Assembly: GCF_900102425.1 (NCBI RefSeq)
Contig: NZ_FNBT01000009.1
Location: 179,249 to 243,248 of the forward strand
Source: Blastococcus aurantiacus
GTDB lineage: Bacteria; Actinomycetota; Actinomycetes; Mycobacteriales; Geodermatophilaceae
Direction of reading: 5' to 3'
Length of the DNA: 64,000 bases
This document shows positions 1-7,286 of the stretch, one piece after another. The translations under genes and the position numbers were made by a program. Numbering within the stretch: the stretch's first letter is position 1; each line of letters opens with the position of its first letter. The notes beneath the pieces were generated by a model. That model searched no databases and was not told the DNA's origin. It saw nothing but the letters and a program-made list of their open reading frames with translations.

Positions 1-128
1 GTGCGCCCGATGAGGGCGGCGCGGGGGCCGTGCACGCCGTCGTCGGCGACCACCAGGCCCCCGGCGGACGTCTCGTCGACCCGACGCAACCGGCGGCCGG
101 GGCGCGCTCGTCCGCCGGTCCCAGCCAT
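1..128 (-). CDS. Nudix hydrolase, N-terminal part only
   Basis: About the first 42 codons of a gene that runs off the left edge. The translation begins MAGTGGRARPGRR, then reads ETSAGGLVV and AALIGR, the first strands of a Nudix domain as seen in MutT4-like actinobacterial proteins. The Nudix box itself is outside the window, so the substrate cannot be judged. The gene is divergent from pcnA, the same arrangement as M. tuberculosis Rv3908/Rv3907c, which supports the call. The 42 bases between the two starts must hold both promoters. Confidence 0.7.
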   Translation of the reverse strand, partial: MAGTGGRARPGRRLRRVDETSAGGLVVADDGVHGPRAALIGR

Positions 129-170
129 GCCAGGAGGGTAGCGCGACCGGCGGCACTACTCTGGCTGGTC

Positions 171-1682
171 GTGTCCGCCCAACCCCCGAGTCGTCCGAGC
201 AGGGCCAGTGGGCGCCGTCCGCTCGCGGAGCCCGTGCCGCCTGCTGTCCAGGAGACCGTGCGGGAGCTGGTCGAGCTCTCCCCGGTGCTCGCCGAGGTGG
301 GCGAGCGCTTCACGGCCGCCGGTTTCCAGATCCACCTGGTCGGTGGGTCGGTGCGCGACGCGCTGCTGGCCGGCGCCTCCGGTCGAGCCCGCGTGCCGGG
401 CGACCTCGACCTCACCACCGACGCCCGGCCGGAGCAGACGCTCGAGGTGCTGCGCGGGTGGGCCGGTTCCACGTGGAACACCGGCATCGAGTTCGGAACC
501 GTCGGGGCCGACGTCCGCGGCACCCGGCTGGAGATCACCACCTACCGCGCCGACCGCTACGACCGGCAGTCGCGGAACCCGGAGGTCGCCTGGGGCGACT
601 CCCTCGAGGACGACCTGGCCCGCCGCGACTTCACCGTCAATGCGATGGCGGTCTCGCTGGGCCCCGACCGGGCGGTCACCGATCCGTTCGGCGGTCTGGG
701 TGACCTGATCCGGCAGCGGCTGCGCACCCCCGGTCCCGCCGAGGACTCGTTCGCCGACGACCCCCTGCGCATGCTCCGCGCCGTCCGCTTCGTGGCCCAG
801 CTGGGCCTCACCCCCGAGGACGACGTCGTCGCGGCCATGACGGCGATGTCGGGCGAGCTGGGCCGGATCACCGCCGAGCGGGTGCAGGCCGAGTTGTCCA
901 AGACCCTGCTGCAGGACTCGCCCCGCGCGGCGCTGGAGCTGTTCGTGGCGACCGGCCTGGCCGACGTGGTGCTGCCGGAGCTCTCGGCCCTGCGGATGGA
1001 GATCGACGAGCACCACCAGCACAAGGACGTCTACTCCCACTCGCTGACGGTGTTGGACCAGGCGATCGACCTGGAGAAGGCCGATCCGGACGCCGGTTCG
1101 CCGGACCTGGTGCTGCGGCTGGCGGCCCTGCTGCACGACATCGGCAAGCCGGCGACGCGGCGGCACGAGGCCGGCGGCCGGGTCTCCTTCCACCACCACG
1201 AGGTGGTGGGCGCCAAGCTCGTGCGGAAGCGGCTGATGGCACTGAAGTACCCGAAGGACGTCGTCGAGGCGGTCTCCCGGCTGACCTTCCTGCACCTGCG
1301 CTTCCACGGCTACGGGTCGGGCGAGTGGACCGACTCGGCCGTGCGCCGCTACGTGACCGACGCCGGTGAGCTGCTCCCCCGGCTGCACAAGCTGGTGCGC
1401 TCGGACTCCACCACCCGCAACAAGCGCCGGGCCGCGGCCCTCGCGGCTACCTACGACTCCCTCGAGACCCGCATCACCGAGATCCAGGCGAACGAGGACC
1501 TGGCGCGCGTGCGCCCCGACCTGGACGGCAACGCCATCATGGAGCTGCTCGGGCTGCCCCCGGGCCCCGAGGTGGGCCGGGCGTGGCGCTTCCTCAAGGA
1601 GCTGCGGCTCGAGCGCGGGCCGCTGGACCCGGACGAGGCCGAGGCGGCCCTGCGGGAGTGGTGGGCGGCGCAGCAGGCCTGA
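171..1682 (+). CDS. pcnA: CCA-adding tRNA nucleotidyltransferase (poly(A) polymerase family)
   Basis: Adds or repairs the 3' CCA end of tRNAs in the cytoplasm. The class II nucleotidyltransferase head has GGSVRD at about residues 58-63 and the metal-binding DLDLTTD at 78-84. RNA-binding motifs follow (RRDFTVNAM, FADDPLRMLRAVRF). A C-terminal HD domain has LHDIGKP, with H322-D323. Length from the GTG at 171 is 503 aa, usual for actinobacterial CCA enzymes with an HD domain. An upstream ATG in the same frame at 30 would add a low-complexity extension overlapping the divergent Nudix gene, so 171 is preferred. A TACTCT -10-like hexamer at 157-162 lies 8 bases before this GTG with no ribosome site, suggesting a leaderless mRNA. 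Confidence 0.95.
   Translation: MSAQPPSRPSRASGRRPLAEPVPPAVQETVRELVELSPVLAEVGERFTAAGFQIHLVGGSVRDALLAGASGRARVPGDLDLTTDARPEQTLEVLRGWAGSTWNTGIEFGTVGADVRGTRLEITTYRADRYDRQSRNPEVAWGDSLEDDLARRDFTVNAMAVSLGPDRAVTDPFGGLGDLIRQRLRTPGPAEDSFADDPLRMLRAVRFVAQLGLTPEDDVVAAMTAMSGELGRITAERVQAELSKTLLQDSPRAALELFVATGLADVVLPELSALRMEIDEHHQHKDVYSHSLTVLDQAIDLEKADPDAGSPDLVLRLAALLHDIGKPATRRHEAGGRVSFHHHEVVGAKLVRKRLMALKYPKDVVEAVSRLTFLHLRFHGYGSGEWTDSAVRRYVTDAGELLPRLHKLVRSDSTTRNKRRAAALAATYDSLETRITEIQANEDLARVRPDLDGNAIMELLGLPPGPEVGRAWRFLKELRLERGPLDPDEAEAALREWWAAQQA
466..479. promoter_or_regulatory. candidate parS (ParB-binding) site 1
   Basis: Perfect 14-base palindrome GTTCCACGTGGAAC inside pcnA. The general bacterial parS pattern is GTTnCACGTGnAAC, and this copy matches it on both halves. 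Two more exact copies are at 36340 and 54555. ParB binding is inferred, not shown. Confidence 0.6.
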
Positions 1683-1701
1683 CCCGCGGCGTGCCCCGGG
1701 T

Positions 1702-2985
1702 TCACGCGGCGGCGGGCACGGCCCGGCGGCGGATGCCGAGGTAGGTGGCGACGGCCACCAGGTAGCCGGCGCCCACGAGCAGCAGCACCGGCACCGACTC
1801 CCCCGACGGCGGGAGGACGAGCGCTGCGGCGAGGACGGCGCCGACGAAGGCGACGTTGAACAGGGTGTCGTAGACGGAGAAGACGCGGCCTCGGAAGTCG
1901 TCGTCCACGGTCTCCTGCACCGTCGCGTCGACGCAGATCTTCACGCCCTGGCCGACCAGCCCCAGCACGAGACCGCCGGCGATCACCGTCGGCGGCTGGA
2001 ACGGCAGCCCGAGCAGCGGCTGGGCGACGGCGCCGAGCAGCAGCAGCCCGACCGTCCAGCGGACGCGGCCGGCGCGGCGCACCACCGCCGGGGTGACGGC
2101 CGCCGCGAGCAGCGATCCGGCCGCGATCGCCGCCACCAGCTGCCCCAGCCCGGCCAGGCCGCCCCGGAAGAGGCCCGAGGCGTTCTCCAGCGGCCCGCGG
2201 TAGAGCAGCAGGGTCATGAGGGTGAGCAGGCCGAAACCGATGCGGTGCAGCCCGATGGCGGCCAGCGCCGCCGCCGCGGGTGGGCGTGCCCAGACGTGCC
2301 GGGCGCCGGCCACCATGCCGGCGAGGACGGTGCGGGCCGGTACCGCGCCGGCGCGGTCGACCGCGTCGGGGCCGAGGTACCCGGAGGGGAAGCCGGAGAC
2401 CACGCCGGCGGCGGCCAGGTAGGGCAGCGCCGACGCGAGCGCGATCGCCGCGTACCCGGCGTCGCCCGCACCGGCCAACGGCAGGAGCAGGATCGCCGCG
2501 CCGCCGCCGGCGACCGCGGCCACCGATCCCGCGGTCGTGGACAGCGCGTTGGCCGGGACGAGTGCGTCGGTGGTGTGCGGGAGCCCGGCGGACAGCGCGG
2601 CCAGGACGAAGCGGTTCACCGAGACGACAGCCAGGCCGGCGAGCAGGAAGGGGACGCCGTCGACGCCGCCCAGCACCACCGCGGCCACGACGGCGACCAG
2701 CGCCGCCCGGACCACGTTGGCCCGCAGCAGCACCGACCGCCGGCTCCAGCGGTCCAGCCACACCCCGGCGAAGGGACCGAGCAGCGACCAGGGCAGGAGG
2801 AGGACGGCGAAGCCCACGGCGACGTCGAGGGGGTCGGCGGCGCGCTGCGGGTTGAACAGCACCGTGCCGGCGAGCGCGGCCTGGAACACGCCGTCGCCGA
2901 ACTGGGAGAGCAGCCGCGTGGCGAACAACCGGCGGAAGTCGGGCCGGACGAGCAGGGACCGCACCGTGGCCCCCGAGTCCCGCAC
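1702..2985 (-). CDS. major facilitator superfamily transporter
   Basis: A 427-residue integral membrane protein with about 10-12 hydrophobic helices. The N-terminal half has the MFS entry pattern (FATRLLSQFGDGVFQAAL) and a loop 2-3 motif variant (GVWLDRWSRRSVLL), typical of the multidrug-exporter branch. The C-terminal half carries ETVDDDFRGRVFSVYDTLFN, common in actinobacterial MFS proteins of this branch. It is convergent with pcnA (19-base gap) and divergent from the YqgE gene (66-base gap). M. tuberculosis has the same MFS / YqgE neighbour pair (Rv0037c/Rv0038). The substrate cannot be inferred. Confidence 0.85.
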   Translation of the reverse strand: MRDSGATVRSLLVRPDFRRLFATRLLSQFGDGVFQAALAGTVLFNPQRAADPLDVAVGFAVLLLPWSLLGPFAGVWLDRWSRRSVLLRANVVRAALVAVVAAVVLGGVDGVPFLLAGLAVVSVNRFVLAALSAGLPHTTDALVPANALSTTAGSVAAVAGGGAAILLLPLAGAGDAGYAAIALASALPYLAAAGVVSGFPSGYLGPDAVDRAGAVPARTVLAGMVAGARHVWARPPAAAALAAIGLHRIGFGLLTLMTLLLYRGPLENASGLFRGGLAGLGQLVAAIAAGSLLAAAVTPAVVRRAGRVRWTVGLLLLGAVAQPLLGLPFQPPTVIAGGLVLGLVGQGVKICVDATVQETVDDDFRGRVFSVYDTLFNVAFVGAVLAAALVLPPSGESVPVLLLVGAGYLVAVATYLGIRRRAVPAAA

Positions 2986-3051
2986 CCGGTCAGCCTAGGG
3001 AAGGCGGGGAGACAGGGGCCGACGGCGCCGAGGTGCGGCACACTGGGTCCG

Positions 3052-3717
3052 GTGAGCCCGGTCCCCGCGTCGTCCGATCCCGAGTCCGGCCCGCCGACCC
3101 GTCCCGCGACCGGTGGCCGTCGCTCGGCGGTCCCGGCGCTGTCCATCGGGGAGCTCGAGGACGTGCGTCCGGGCTCCCTCCTGGTGGCCATGCCGGGGCT
3201 CACCGACCCCACGTTCGCCGGCGCCGTCGTCTACGTCCTCGAGCACTCCGCGACCGGCACGCTGGGCGTGGTCCTCGGCAGCCCGAGCCAGGTGGAGATC
3301 CGCGACGTGCTGCCCGGCTGGTTCGACCTGGCCGTGGCGCCCGCGGTGTTCCACGTGGGCGGGCCGTGCGAGACCGACACGGCGCTGTGCCTCGCCCGGT
3401 GCCCCGGGCCGTCCCCCGACCCGGAGACCGGGCTGCGGCCGGTCGCCGACGGCATCCACCTCGTCGACCTCGACGTCGACCCTGAGCCGCTGGCCGGTCA
3501 CGTCCAGGGCCTGCGCGTCTTCGCCGGGTACGCGGGCTGGTCCCCCGGTCAGCTGGCCGGGGAGCTCGCCGAGGGTGCGTGGGCCTGCGTCCCGGGCTCG
3601 CCGGACGACGTTCTGGCCGAGGTTGCGGGTGCCGAGCTGTGGCGCACGGTCCTCAAGCGCCAGACCGGGCGCCTCGGCGTCCTCACCACCGCGCCGGCGG
3701 ACCCGAGCGCCAACTGA
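3052..3717 (+). CDS. YqgE/AlgH family protein (UPF0301)
   Basis: A 221-residue cytosolic protein of the YqgE/AlgH family, whose biochemical role is unsettled. Family marks are PGSLLVAMPGLTDPTF near the start of the domain, GTLGVVL, VFHVGGP and the late FAGYAGWSPGQL segment. The first 30 or so residues are a disordered Ser/Pro-rich leader. The GTG at 3052 lies 6 bases after a CACACT -10-like hexamer with no ribosome site, so a leaderless transcript is plausible. The much longer open frame running in from pcnA is only a shadow. It is convergent with the lipoprotein gene across a strong hairpin. Confidence 0.9.
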   Translation: MSPVPASSDPESGPPTRPATGGRRSAVPALSIGELEDVRPGSLLVAMPGLTDPTFAGAVVYVLEHSATGTLGVVLGSPSQVEIRDVLPGWFDLAVAPAVFHVGGPCETDTALCLARCPGPSPDPETGLRPVADGIHLVDLDVDPEPLAGHVQGLRVFAGYAGWSPGQLAGELAEGAWACVPGSPDDVLAEVAGAELWRTVLKRQTGRLGVLTTAPADPSAN

Positions 3718-3760
3718 CGACGGGGTGCCGCGAGAGCCCGACATCTGGTAGGAAGTACCT

Positions 3761-3797
3761 GGGAAGGGGCGGTCTGGGGAAGAGGCCGCCCCTTCCC
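3761..3797. terminator. bidirectional hairpin terminator between convergent genes
   Basis: Perfect 12-base arms, GGGAAGGGGCGG at 3761-3772 and CCGCCCCTTCCC at 3786-3797, around a 13-base loop. It lies between the YqgE stop and the end of the minus-strand lipoprotein gene. There is no T-tract, as is usual for GC-rich actinobacterial terminators. Confidence 0.7.
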
Positions 3798-3835
3798 ACT
3801 GTCTTCAGGGCCTCGTACCGCCCGGAGCGCGGTCT

Positions 3836-4585
3836 CTACAGACCCAGCGCCGCAGCCAACTCGGGATGGTCGGCCACCGGAGCGGTCCGCCGCTCGTCGG
3901 GCAGGTCCAGCGAGCGTCGGCCGTGCTCGGCCAGCGTCGTCGTCGCCTCCAGCTCGTCGGCCCCGGAGCCCGCGGGCAGCGGCGTAGCGAACTGCACCAG
4001 GACGTCCTCGGTCGAGGAGACGGCCACCGCGCGTCCCCCCGGCAGGCCGAACAGCTCCGTGGGGCGACCGTCGATGGACCGCCGTCCCTGCCAGCTGTAG
4101 CCGGCGTCGAGGAACGCGGCCGGGTCGTCGGCCTCCTCCGCCGCCAGCCCCAGCAGCACCGTGACCAGGACGTCGACCAGCGGCGGCCGCTTGCCCTCCA
4201 CCGCGATCGGGCGGCTCAGGTAGACCGCCCCCGCCGCCTCCGCGCCCGGGACGTCGCCGATCCAGAGGTCCTCGCGGGTGAAGAAGACGGTGCGGACGTC
4301 CTCGGTGCCCCCGGTGCTCGTCACGGCCTGCGCCCGGCCGGTGCCGGCGCGGAAGTCGACCTCGCCGGTGAGCGTGAGCACCGCCTCGGGGCCGTAGGGG
4401 GCGGTGACCACGAAGTCGGCGCCGCCCTCCTCGTGGTTGCGCTGGAGCAGCCCGGCCAGCAGCGCGGCGTCGGCCTCGGTGACGGGGTCCCCCGCCTGGC
4501 GCTGGGCGCCGTCGCCGGCGCACCCGGCGGCCAGGGCCAGCAGCAGCCCCAGAGCGGACAGCCGCGCGTGGGTCCGGGGCCGCAT
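3836..4585 (-). CDS. secreted lipoprotein, function unknown
   Basis: A 249-residue protein with a lipoprotein signal peptide: basic MRPRTHARLS, a hydrophobic stretch, then the lipobox LAAGC with the modified cysteine at about residue 22. The mature part has alternating beta-strand-like segments (DFVVTAPYG, AVLTLTGEVDF, VRTVFFTREDLWIGD) and no enzymatic motif. The pattern loosely recalls mycobacterial LppX/LprG-type lipid-binding lipoproteins, but I cannot assert homology. It lies downstream of ino1 on the same strand, separated by two hairpins, so it is probably its own unit. Confidence 0.75.
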   Translation of the reverse strand: MRPRTHARLSALGLLLALAAGCAGDGAQRQAGDPVTEADAALLAGLLQRNHEEGGADFVVTAPYGPEAVLTLTGEVDFRAGTGRAQAVTSTGGTEDVRTVFFTREDLWIGDVPGAEAAGAVYLSRPIAVEGKRPPLVDVLVTVLLGLAAEEADDPAAFLDAGYSWQGRRSIDGRPTELFGLPGGRAVAVSSTEDVLVQFATPLPAGSGADELEATTTLAEHGRRSLDLPDERRTAPVADHPELAAALGL

Positions 4586-4630
4586 GGGCGGAGCGTAATC
4601 AGACCGGTGACCGCAGGCCCGCAGACGCGA

Positions 4631-4664
4631 CGAGGCCCGCCCCCATTGTCGGGAGCGGGCCTCG
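4631..4664 (-). terminator. hairpin terminator downstream of ino1
   Basis: Perfect 10-base arms CGAGGCCCGC (4631-4640) and GCGGGCCTCG (4655-4664) with a 14-base loop. It lies just beyond the dispersed repeat that follows the ino1 stop and separates ino1 from the lipoprotein promoter region. A very similar arrangement follows the desaturase gene (17881-17913). Confidence 0.65.
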
Positions 4665-4667
4665 ACC

Positions 4668-4721
4668 GGCCCCGTCCAGAGGCTCACCCCGAGCCTGCGA
4701 GGGGTGAGGAGGACGGGGTCC
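4668..4721 (-). repeat. dispersed 3'-end hairpin repeat, copy A
   Basis: Outer arms GGCCCCGTCC (4668-4677) and GGACGGGGTCC (4711-4721). An inner stem pairs CTCACCCC with GGGGTGAG. Read on the minus strand it begins a few bases after the ino1 stop codon. It shares its outer arms, inner CTCACCCCTCGC block and position after a stop codon with copies at 17924, 13274 and 46357. Confidence 0.75.
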
Positions 4722-4725
4722 TCTT

Positions 4726-5805
4726 TCAGCGCTCGATGTCGCCGCGGATGAAGGCCTCCACGGCGTCGCGCGCCTGGCTGTCGTCGTACTGCACCGGCGG
4801 CGACTTCATGAAGTAGGACGACGCGGAGAGGATCGGACCGCCGATGCCGCGGTCCTTGGCGATCTTCGCGGCCCGGACGGCGTCGATGATGATGCCGGCC
4901 GAGTTCGGGGAGTCCCAGACCTCGAGCTTGTACTCCAGGCTCAGCGGGACGTCGCCGAACGCGCGGCCCTCGAGCCGGACGTAGGCCCACTTGCGGTCGC
5001 TCAGCCACGGCACGTGGTCCGAGGGGCCGATGTGCACGTTGTCCCTGCCCATGTCCCGGTCGACCTGGCTGGTGACGGCCTGGGTCTTGGAGATCTTCTT
5101 GGACTCCAGGCGCTCGCGCTCGAGCATGTTCTTGAAGTCCATGTTGCCGCCGACGTTGAGCTGCATCGTGCGGTCGAGCTGGACGCCGCGGTCCTCGAAG
5201 AGCTTGGCGAGCACGCGGTGGGTGATGGTGGCGCCGACCTGGCTCTTGATGTCGTCGCCGACGATCGGCACACCGGCGGCGGTGAACTTGTCCGCCCACT
5301 CCTTGGTGCCGGCGATGAAGACCGGGAGGGCGTTCACGAACGCGACGCCGGCGTCGAGCGCGGCCTGCGCGTAGAACTCCGCCGCCTGCTGCGAGCCCAC
5401 GGGGAGGTAGCAGACGAGCACGTCGGCACCGGACTCCCGCAGGGCGGCGACGACGTCGACCGGCTGGTCGTCGGACTCCTCGATGGTCTCCCGGTAGTAC
5501 TTGCCGAGGCCGTCGAGGGTCGTACCGCGCTGGACGGAGACGCCGAGCGGCGGGACGTCGCAGATCCGGATGGTGTTGTTCTCGCTGGCGACGATGGCCT
5601 CGGAGAGGTCGCGGCCGACCTTCTTGGCGTCCACGTCGAACGCGGCGACGAACTCGACGTCGGAGACGTGGTAGTCGCCGAAGCGGACGTGCATCAGGCC
5701 GGGAACCGACGCCGACTCGTCCGCGTCGCGGTAGTAGTGAACGCCCTGCACGAGCGACGCGGCGCAGTTGCCGACGCCGACGATGGCGACCTTCACGGAG
5801 CCCAT
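4726..5805 (-). CDS. ino1: inositol-3-phosphate synthase (myo-inositol-1-phosphate synthase)
   Basis: Converts glucose-6-phosphate to myo-inositol-3-phosphate using NAD, the first step to phosphatidylinositol, mycothiol and related actinobacterial inositol compounds. The 359-residue size is that of the short prokaryotic form. Visible marks are the NAD-binding [15 protein letters not shown] at the N-terminus, [18 protein letters not shown], the core [11 protein letters not shown], and [12 protein letters not shown] with catalytic-site lysines nearby. A good AGGAG site precedes the ATG. The padR stop overlaps this start by 13 bases, so the two are cotranscribed, as in Rv0047c-Rv0046c. Expression is therefore probably tied to the PadR operator at 6508. 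Confidence 0.95.
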   Translation of the reverse strand: MGSVKVAIVGVGNCAASLVQGVHYYRDADESASVPGLMHVRFGDYHVSDVEFVAAFDVDAKKVGRDLSEAIVASENNTIRICDVPPLGVSVQRGTTLDGLGKYYRETIEESDDQPVDVVAALRESGADVLVCYLPVGSQQAAEFYAQAALDAGVAFVNALPVFIAGTKEWADKFTAAGVPIVGDDIKSQVGATITHRVLAKLFEDRGVQLDRTMQLNVGGNMDFKNMLERERLESKKISKTQAVTSQVDRDMGRDNVHIGPSDHVPWLSDRKWAYVRLEGRAFGDVPLSLEYKLEVWDSPNSAGIIIDAVRAAKIAKDRGIGGPILSASSYFMKSPPVQYDDSQARDAVEAFIRGDIER

Positions 5806-6485
5806 GGCTCTCCTTCCCCTGGACCCTCGGCGGGTCCGACGGACGCGGACCGGGTGCGGTCCGCGGATGACGGTGCAGGGGCCGCCGGTGCCGGTGCGGC
5901 GCCCGGCTCCTCGCGTCCTGCCGTGCTCCCCGACGCCTCACGGCGTTCGGAATCGATCAGCTCCGAGAGCCAGCGGACCTCACGGTCCACCGACTCCAGG
6001 CCGTGGCGCTGCAGCTCGAGGGTGTAGCGGTCGAACCGCTCGCGGGTCCGCGACAGTGAGGACCGCAACCCTTCGCGCTGCCGCTCGACGGTGCGACGGC
6101 GGCCCTCGAGGATCCGCAGTCGCACGTCGGAGGCCGTGTGGCCGAAGAAGGCGAGGCGGACCCCGAAGAGCCCACCGTCGTCGTACGCCTCCGGCCCGGT
6201 CTGGCTGACCAGGTCGTGGAAGCGCTCCTTGCCCTCCGCGGTGATCGTGTAGACCACCTTCCCGCGCCGGCCGGTGAGCGGCGGAGCGTCCGCCGGCAGC
6301 AGTGCGTGCGGGTCGGGTTCATCGGTGCTGATGAGCCCGGCCGCCCGCATCCGCTTGAGCGCGGGATACAGCGAGCCGTAGGAGATGCTGCGCAGCCCGC
6401 CCAGCACCTGCGCGAGCTGCTTGCGCAGCTCGTACCCGTGCATCGGCGACTGGTGCAGCAGACCGAGGATGGCGAACTCGAGCAC
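5793..6485 (-). CDS. PadR family transcriptional regulator
   Basis: A 230-residue repressor-type protein. An N-terminal winged helix-turn-helix of the PadR family ([20 protein letters not shown], then [13 protein letters not shown]) is followed by a C-terminal dimerisation helix region typical of the longer actinobacterial members. The last 40 residues are Ala/Pro/Ser-rich and probably disordered. GTG 6485 is the start because GAGGAG sits 7-12 bases upstream and the domain begins there. The larger open frame reaching 7262 has no support. The gene overlaps ino1, and an 11-base-arm palindrome immediately upstream is a likely autoregulatory site. Confidence 0.9.
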   Translation of the reverse strand: MLEFAILGLLHQSPMHGYELRKQLAQVLGGLRSISYGSLYPALKRMRAAGLISTDEPDPHALLPADAPPLTGRRGKVVYTITAEGKERFHDLVSQTGPEAYDDGGLFGVRLAFFGHTASDVRLRILEGRRRTVERQREGLRSSLSRTRERFDRYTLELQRHGLESVDREVRWLSELIDSERREASGSTAGREEPGAAPAPAAPAPSSADRTRSASVGPAEGPGEGEPWAP

Positions 6486-6507
6486 TTCGCCTCCTCGCAC
6501 CCCGCGG

Positions 6508-6532
6508 TCGATGTATCGAGACGATACATCGA
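6508..6532. promoter_or_regulatory. PadR operator upstream of padR-ino1
   Basis: Perfect inverted repeat with arms TCGATGTATCG and CGATACATCGA around AGA. The ATGTAT...ATACAT core is the classic PadR-family operator pattern. It ends 23 bases before the padR GTG, where it would overlap the promoter of the padR-ino1 operon, and it is also upstream of the divergent DUF5318 gene. Confidence 0.8.
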
Positions 6533-6704
6533 GGAGTGCACATCGCGACCCTCCGGGTCGCCTCCCGGTCACTTTTCGTTCGCCTTCGCGCGCCGTCCTC
6601 CCGCCACGCTCGCGCGGACGGCTCGGGACCCACCGGGCCCGCCACCGTTGTGGCGCTGGTCGCGAACCCCCCGGTCCACAGGCCCGGCACGTACATTGGC
6701 CGCC

Positions 6705-7130
6705 GTGCCCGGACGTCGATCCGTCGTGGACTACGCGCTGCAGAGGCGTGCCGTCCTGGCGGAGGTCTACGCCGGGCGCACCGGCTTGTTCGAGGTCTGC
6801 GACGCCAGTCCCTACCTCTCCCGGGCCGCCAAGTACCACGGCGAGGCGACCGAGACCCCCTGCCCGGTGTGCCGCAGGGAGCGCCTCACCCGCGTGAACT
6901 ACGTGTACGGCGACCACCTCGGTCCCGTGGCCGGCCAGGCCAAGACCCCGGTCGAGCTGGCCCGGATGGACTCCGCCCAGGAGGAGTTCACCGTGTACGC
7001 CGTCGAGGTCTGCCGGGGCTGCGGGTGGAACCACCTGGAGTGCTCGTACGTCCTCGGGGTCGAACCCGTGCCGGGGCAGCAGCCCCGCCGGGGACGACGG
7101 CGCCGGACCGCCACGGACCAGCGCCCCTAG
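6705..7130 (+). CDS. DUF5318 family protein with paired zinc-knuckle cysteines
   Basis: A 141-residue actinobacteria-specific protein with the signature VVDYALQRRAVLAEVYAG near the start and two cysteine pairs, CPVC and CRGCGW, that look like one zinc-ribbon site. The C-terminus is short, basic and disordered. The orthologue Rv0049 sits in the same place between padR and ponA1, and its function is unknown. GTG 6705 is preceded by TACATT at 6692-6697 with a 7-base spacer and no Shine-Dalgarno, consistent with a leaderless mRNA. A second in-frame GTG at 6726 would fit too. Confidence 0.85.
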   Translation: MPGRRSVVDYALQRRAVLAEVYAGRTGLFEVCDASPYLSRAAKYHGEATETPCPVCRRERLTRVNYVYGDHLGPVAGQAKTPVELARMDSAQEEFTVYAVEVCRGCGWNHLECSYVLGVEPVPGQQPRRGRRRRTATDQRP

Positions 7131-7161
7131 GGGGTCCTTTCCGCCGTCACGGGGGACCCCT
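7130..7161 (+). terminator. hairpin terminator after the DUF5318 gene
   Basis: Arms GGGGGTCC (7130-7137) and GGACCCCT (7154-7161), beginning on the last base of the DUF5318 stop codon. One terminal pair is a G-T wobble. Confidence 0.5.
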
Positions 7162-7286
7162 CCGTCACTGCAGCCCCTGCCGGTCGCTGCCGGAGGAGGT
7201 CCTCCCCCGTATCCACAGCTGAAGACGCAAGGCTGCGACCGGGCATCCCCGTCGCCCACCACCAGTCAGGAAAGAGGAACTCCCGC

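Noticed and set aside
30..170. N-terminal extension of pcnA from ATG 30
   Set aside because: Low-complexity residues, overlap with the divergent Nudix gene and no family match. GTG 171 starts close to the conserved domain.
1451..2761. A 436-codon minus-strand open frame overlapping pcnA and the MFS gene
   Set aside because: Another frame of the MFS gene; the in-frame MFS motifs belong to 1702-2985.
3349..3362. Fourth parS-like site in the YqgE gene (GTTCCACGTGGGCG)
   Set aside because: Only the left half matches; the right half differs at three of seven positions.
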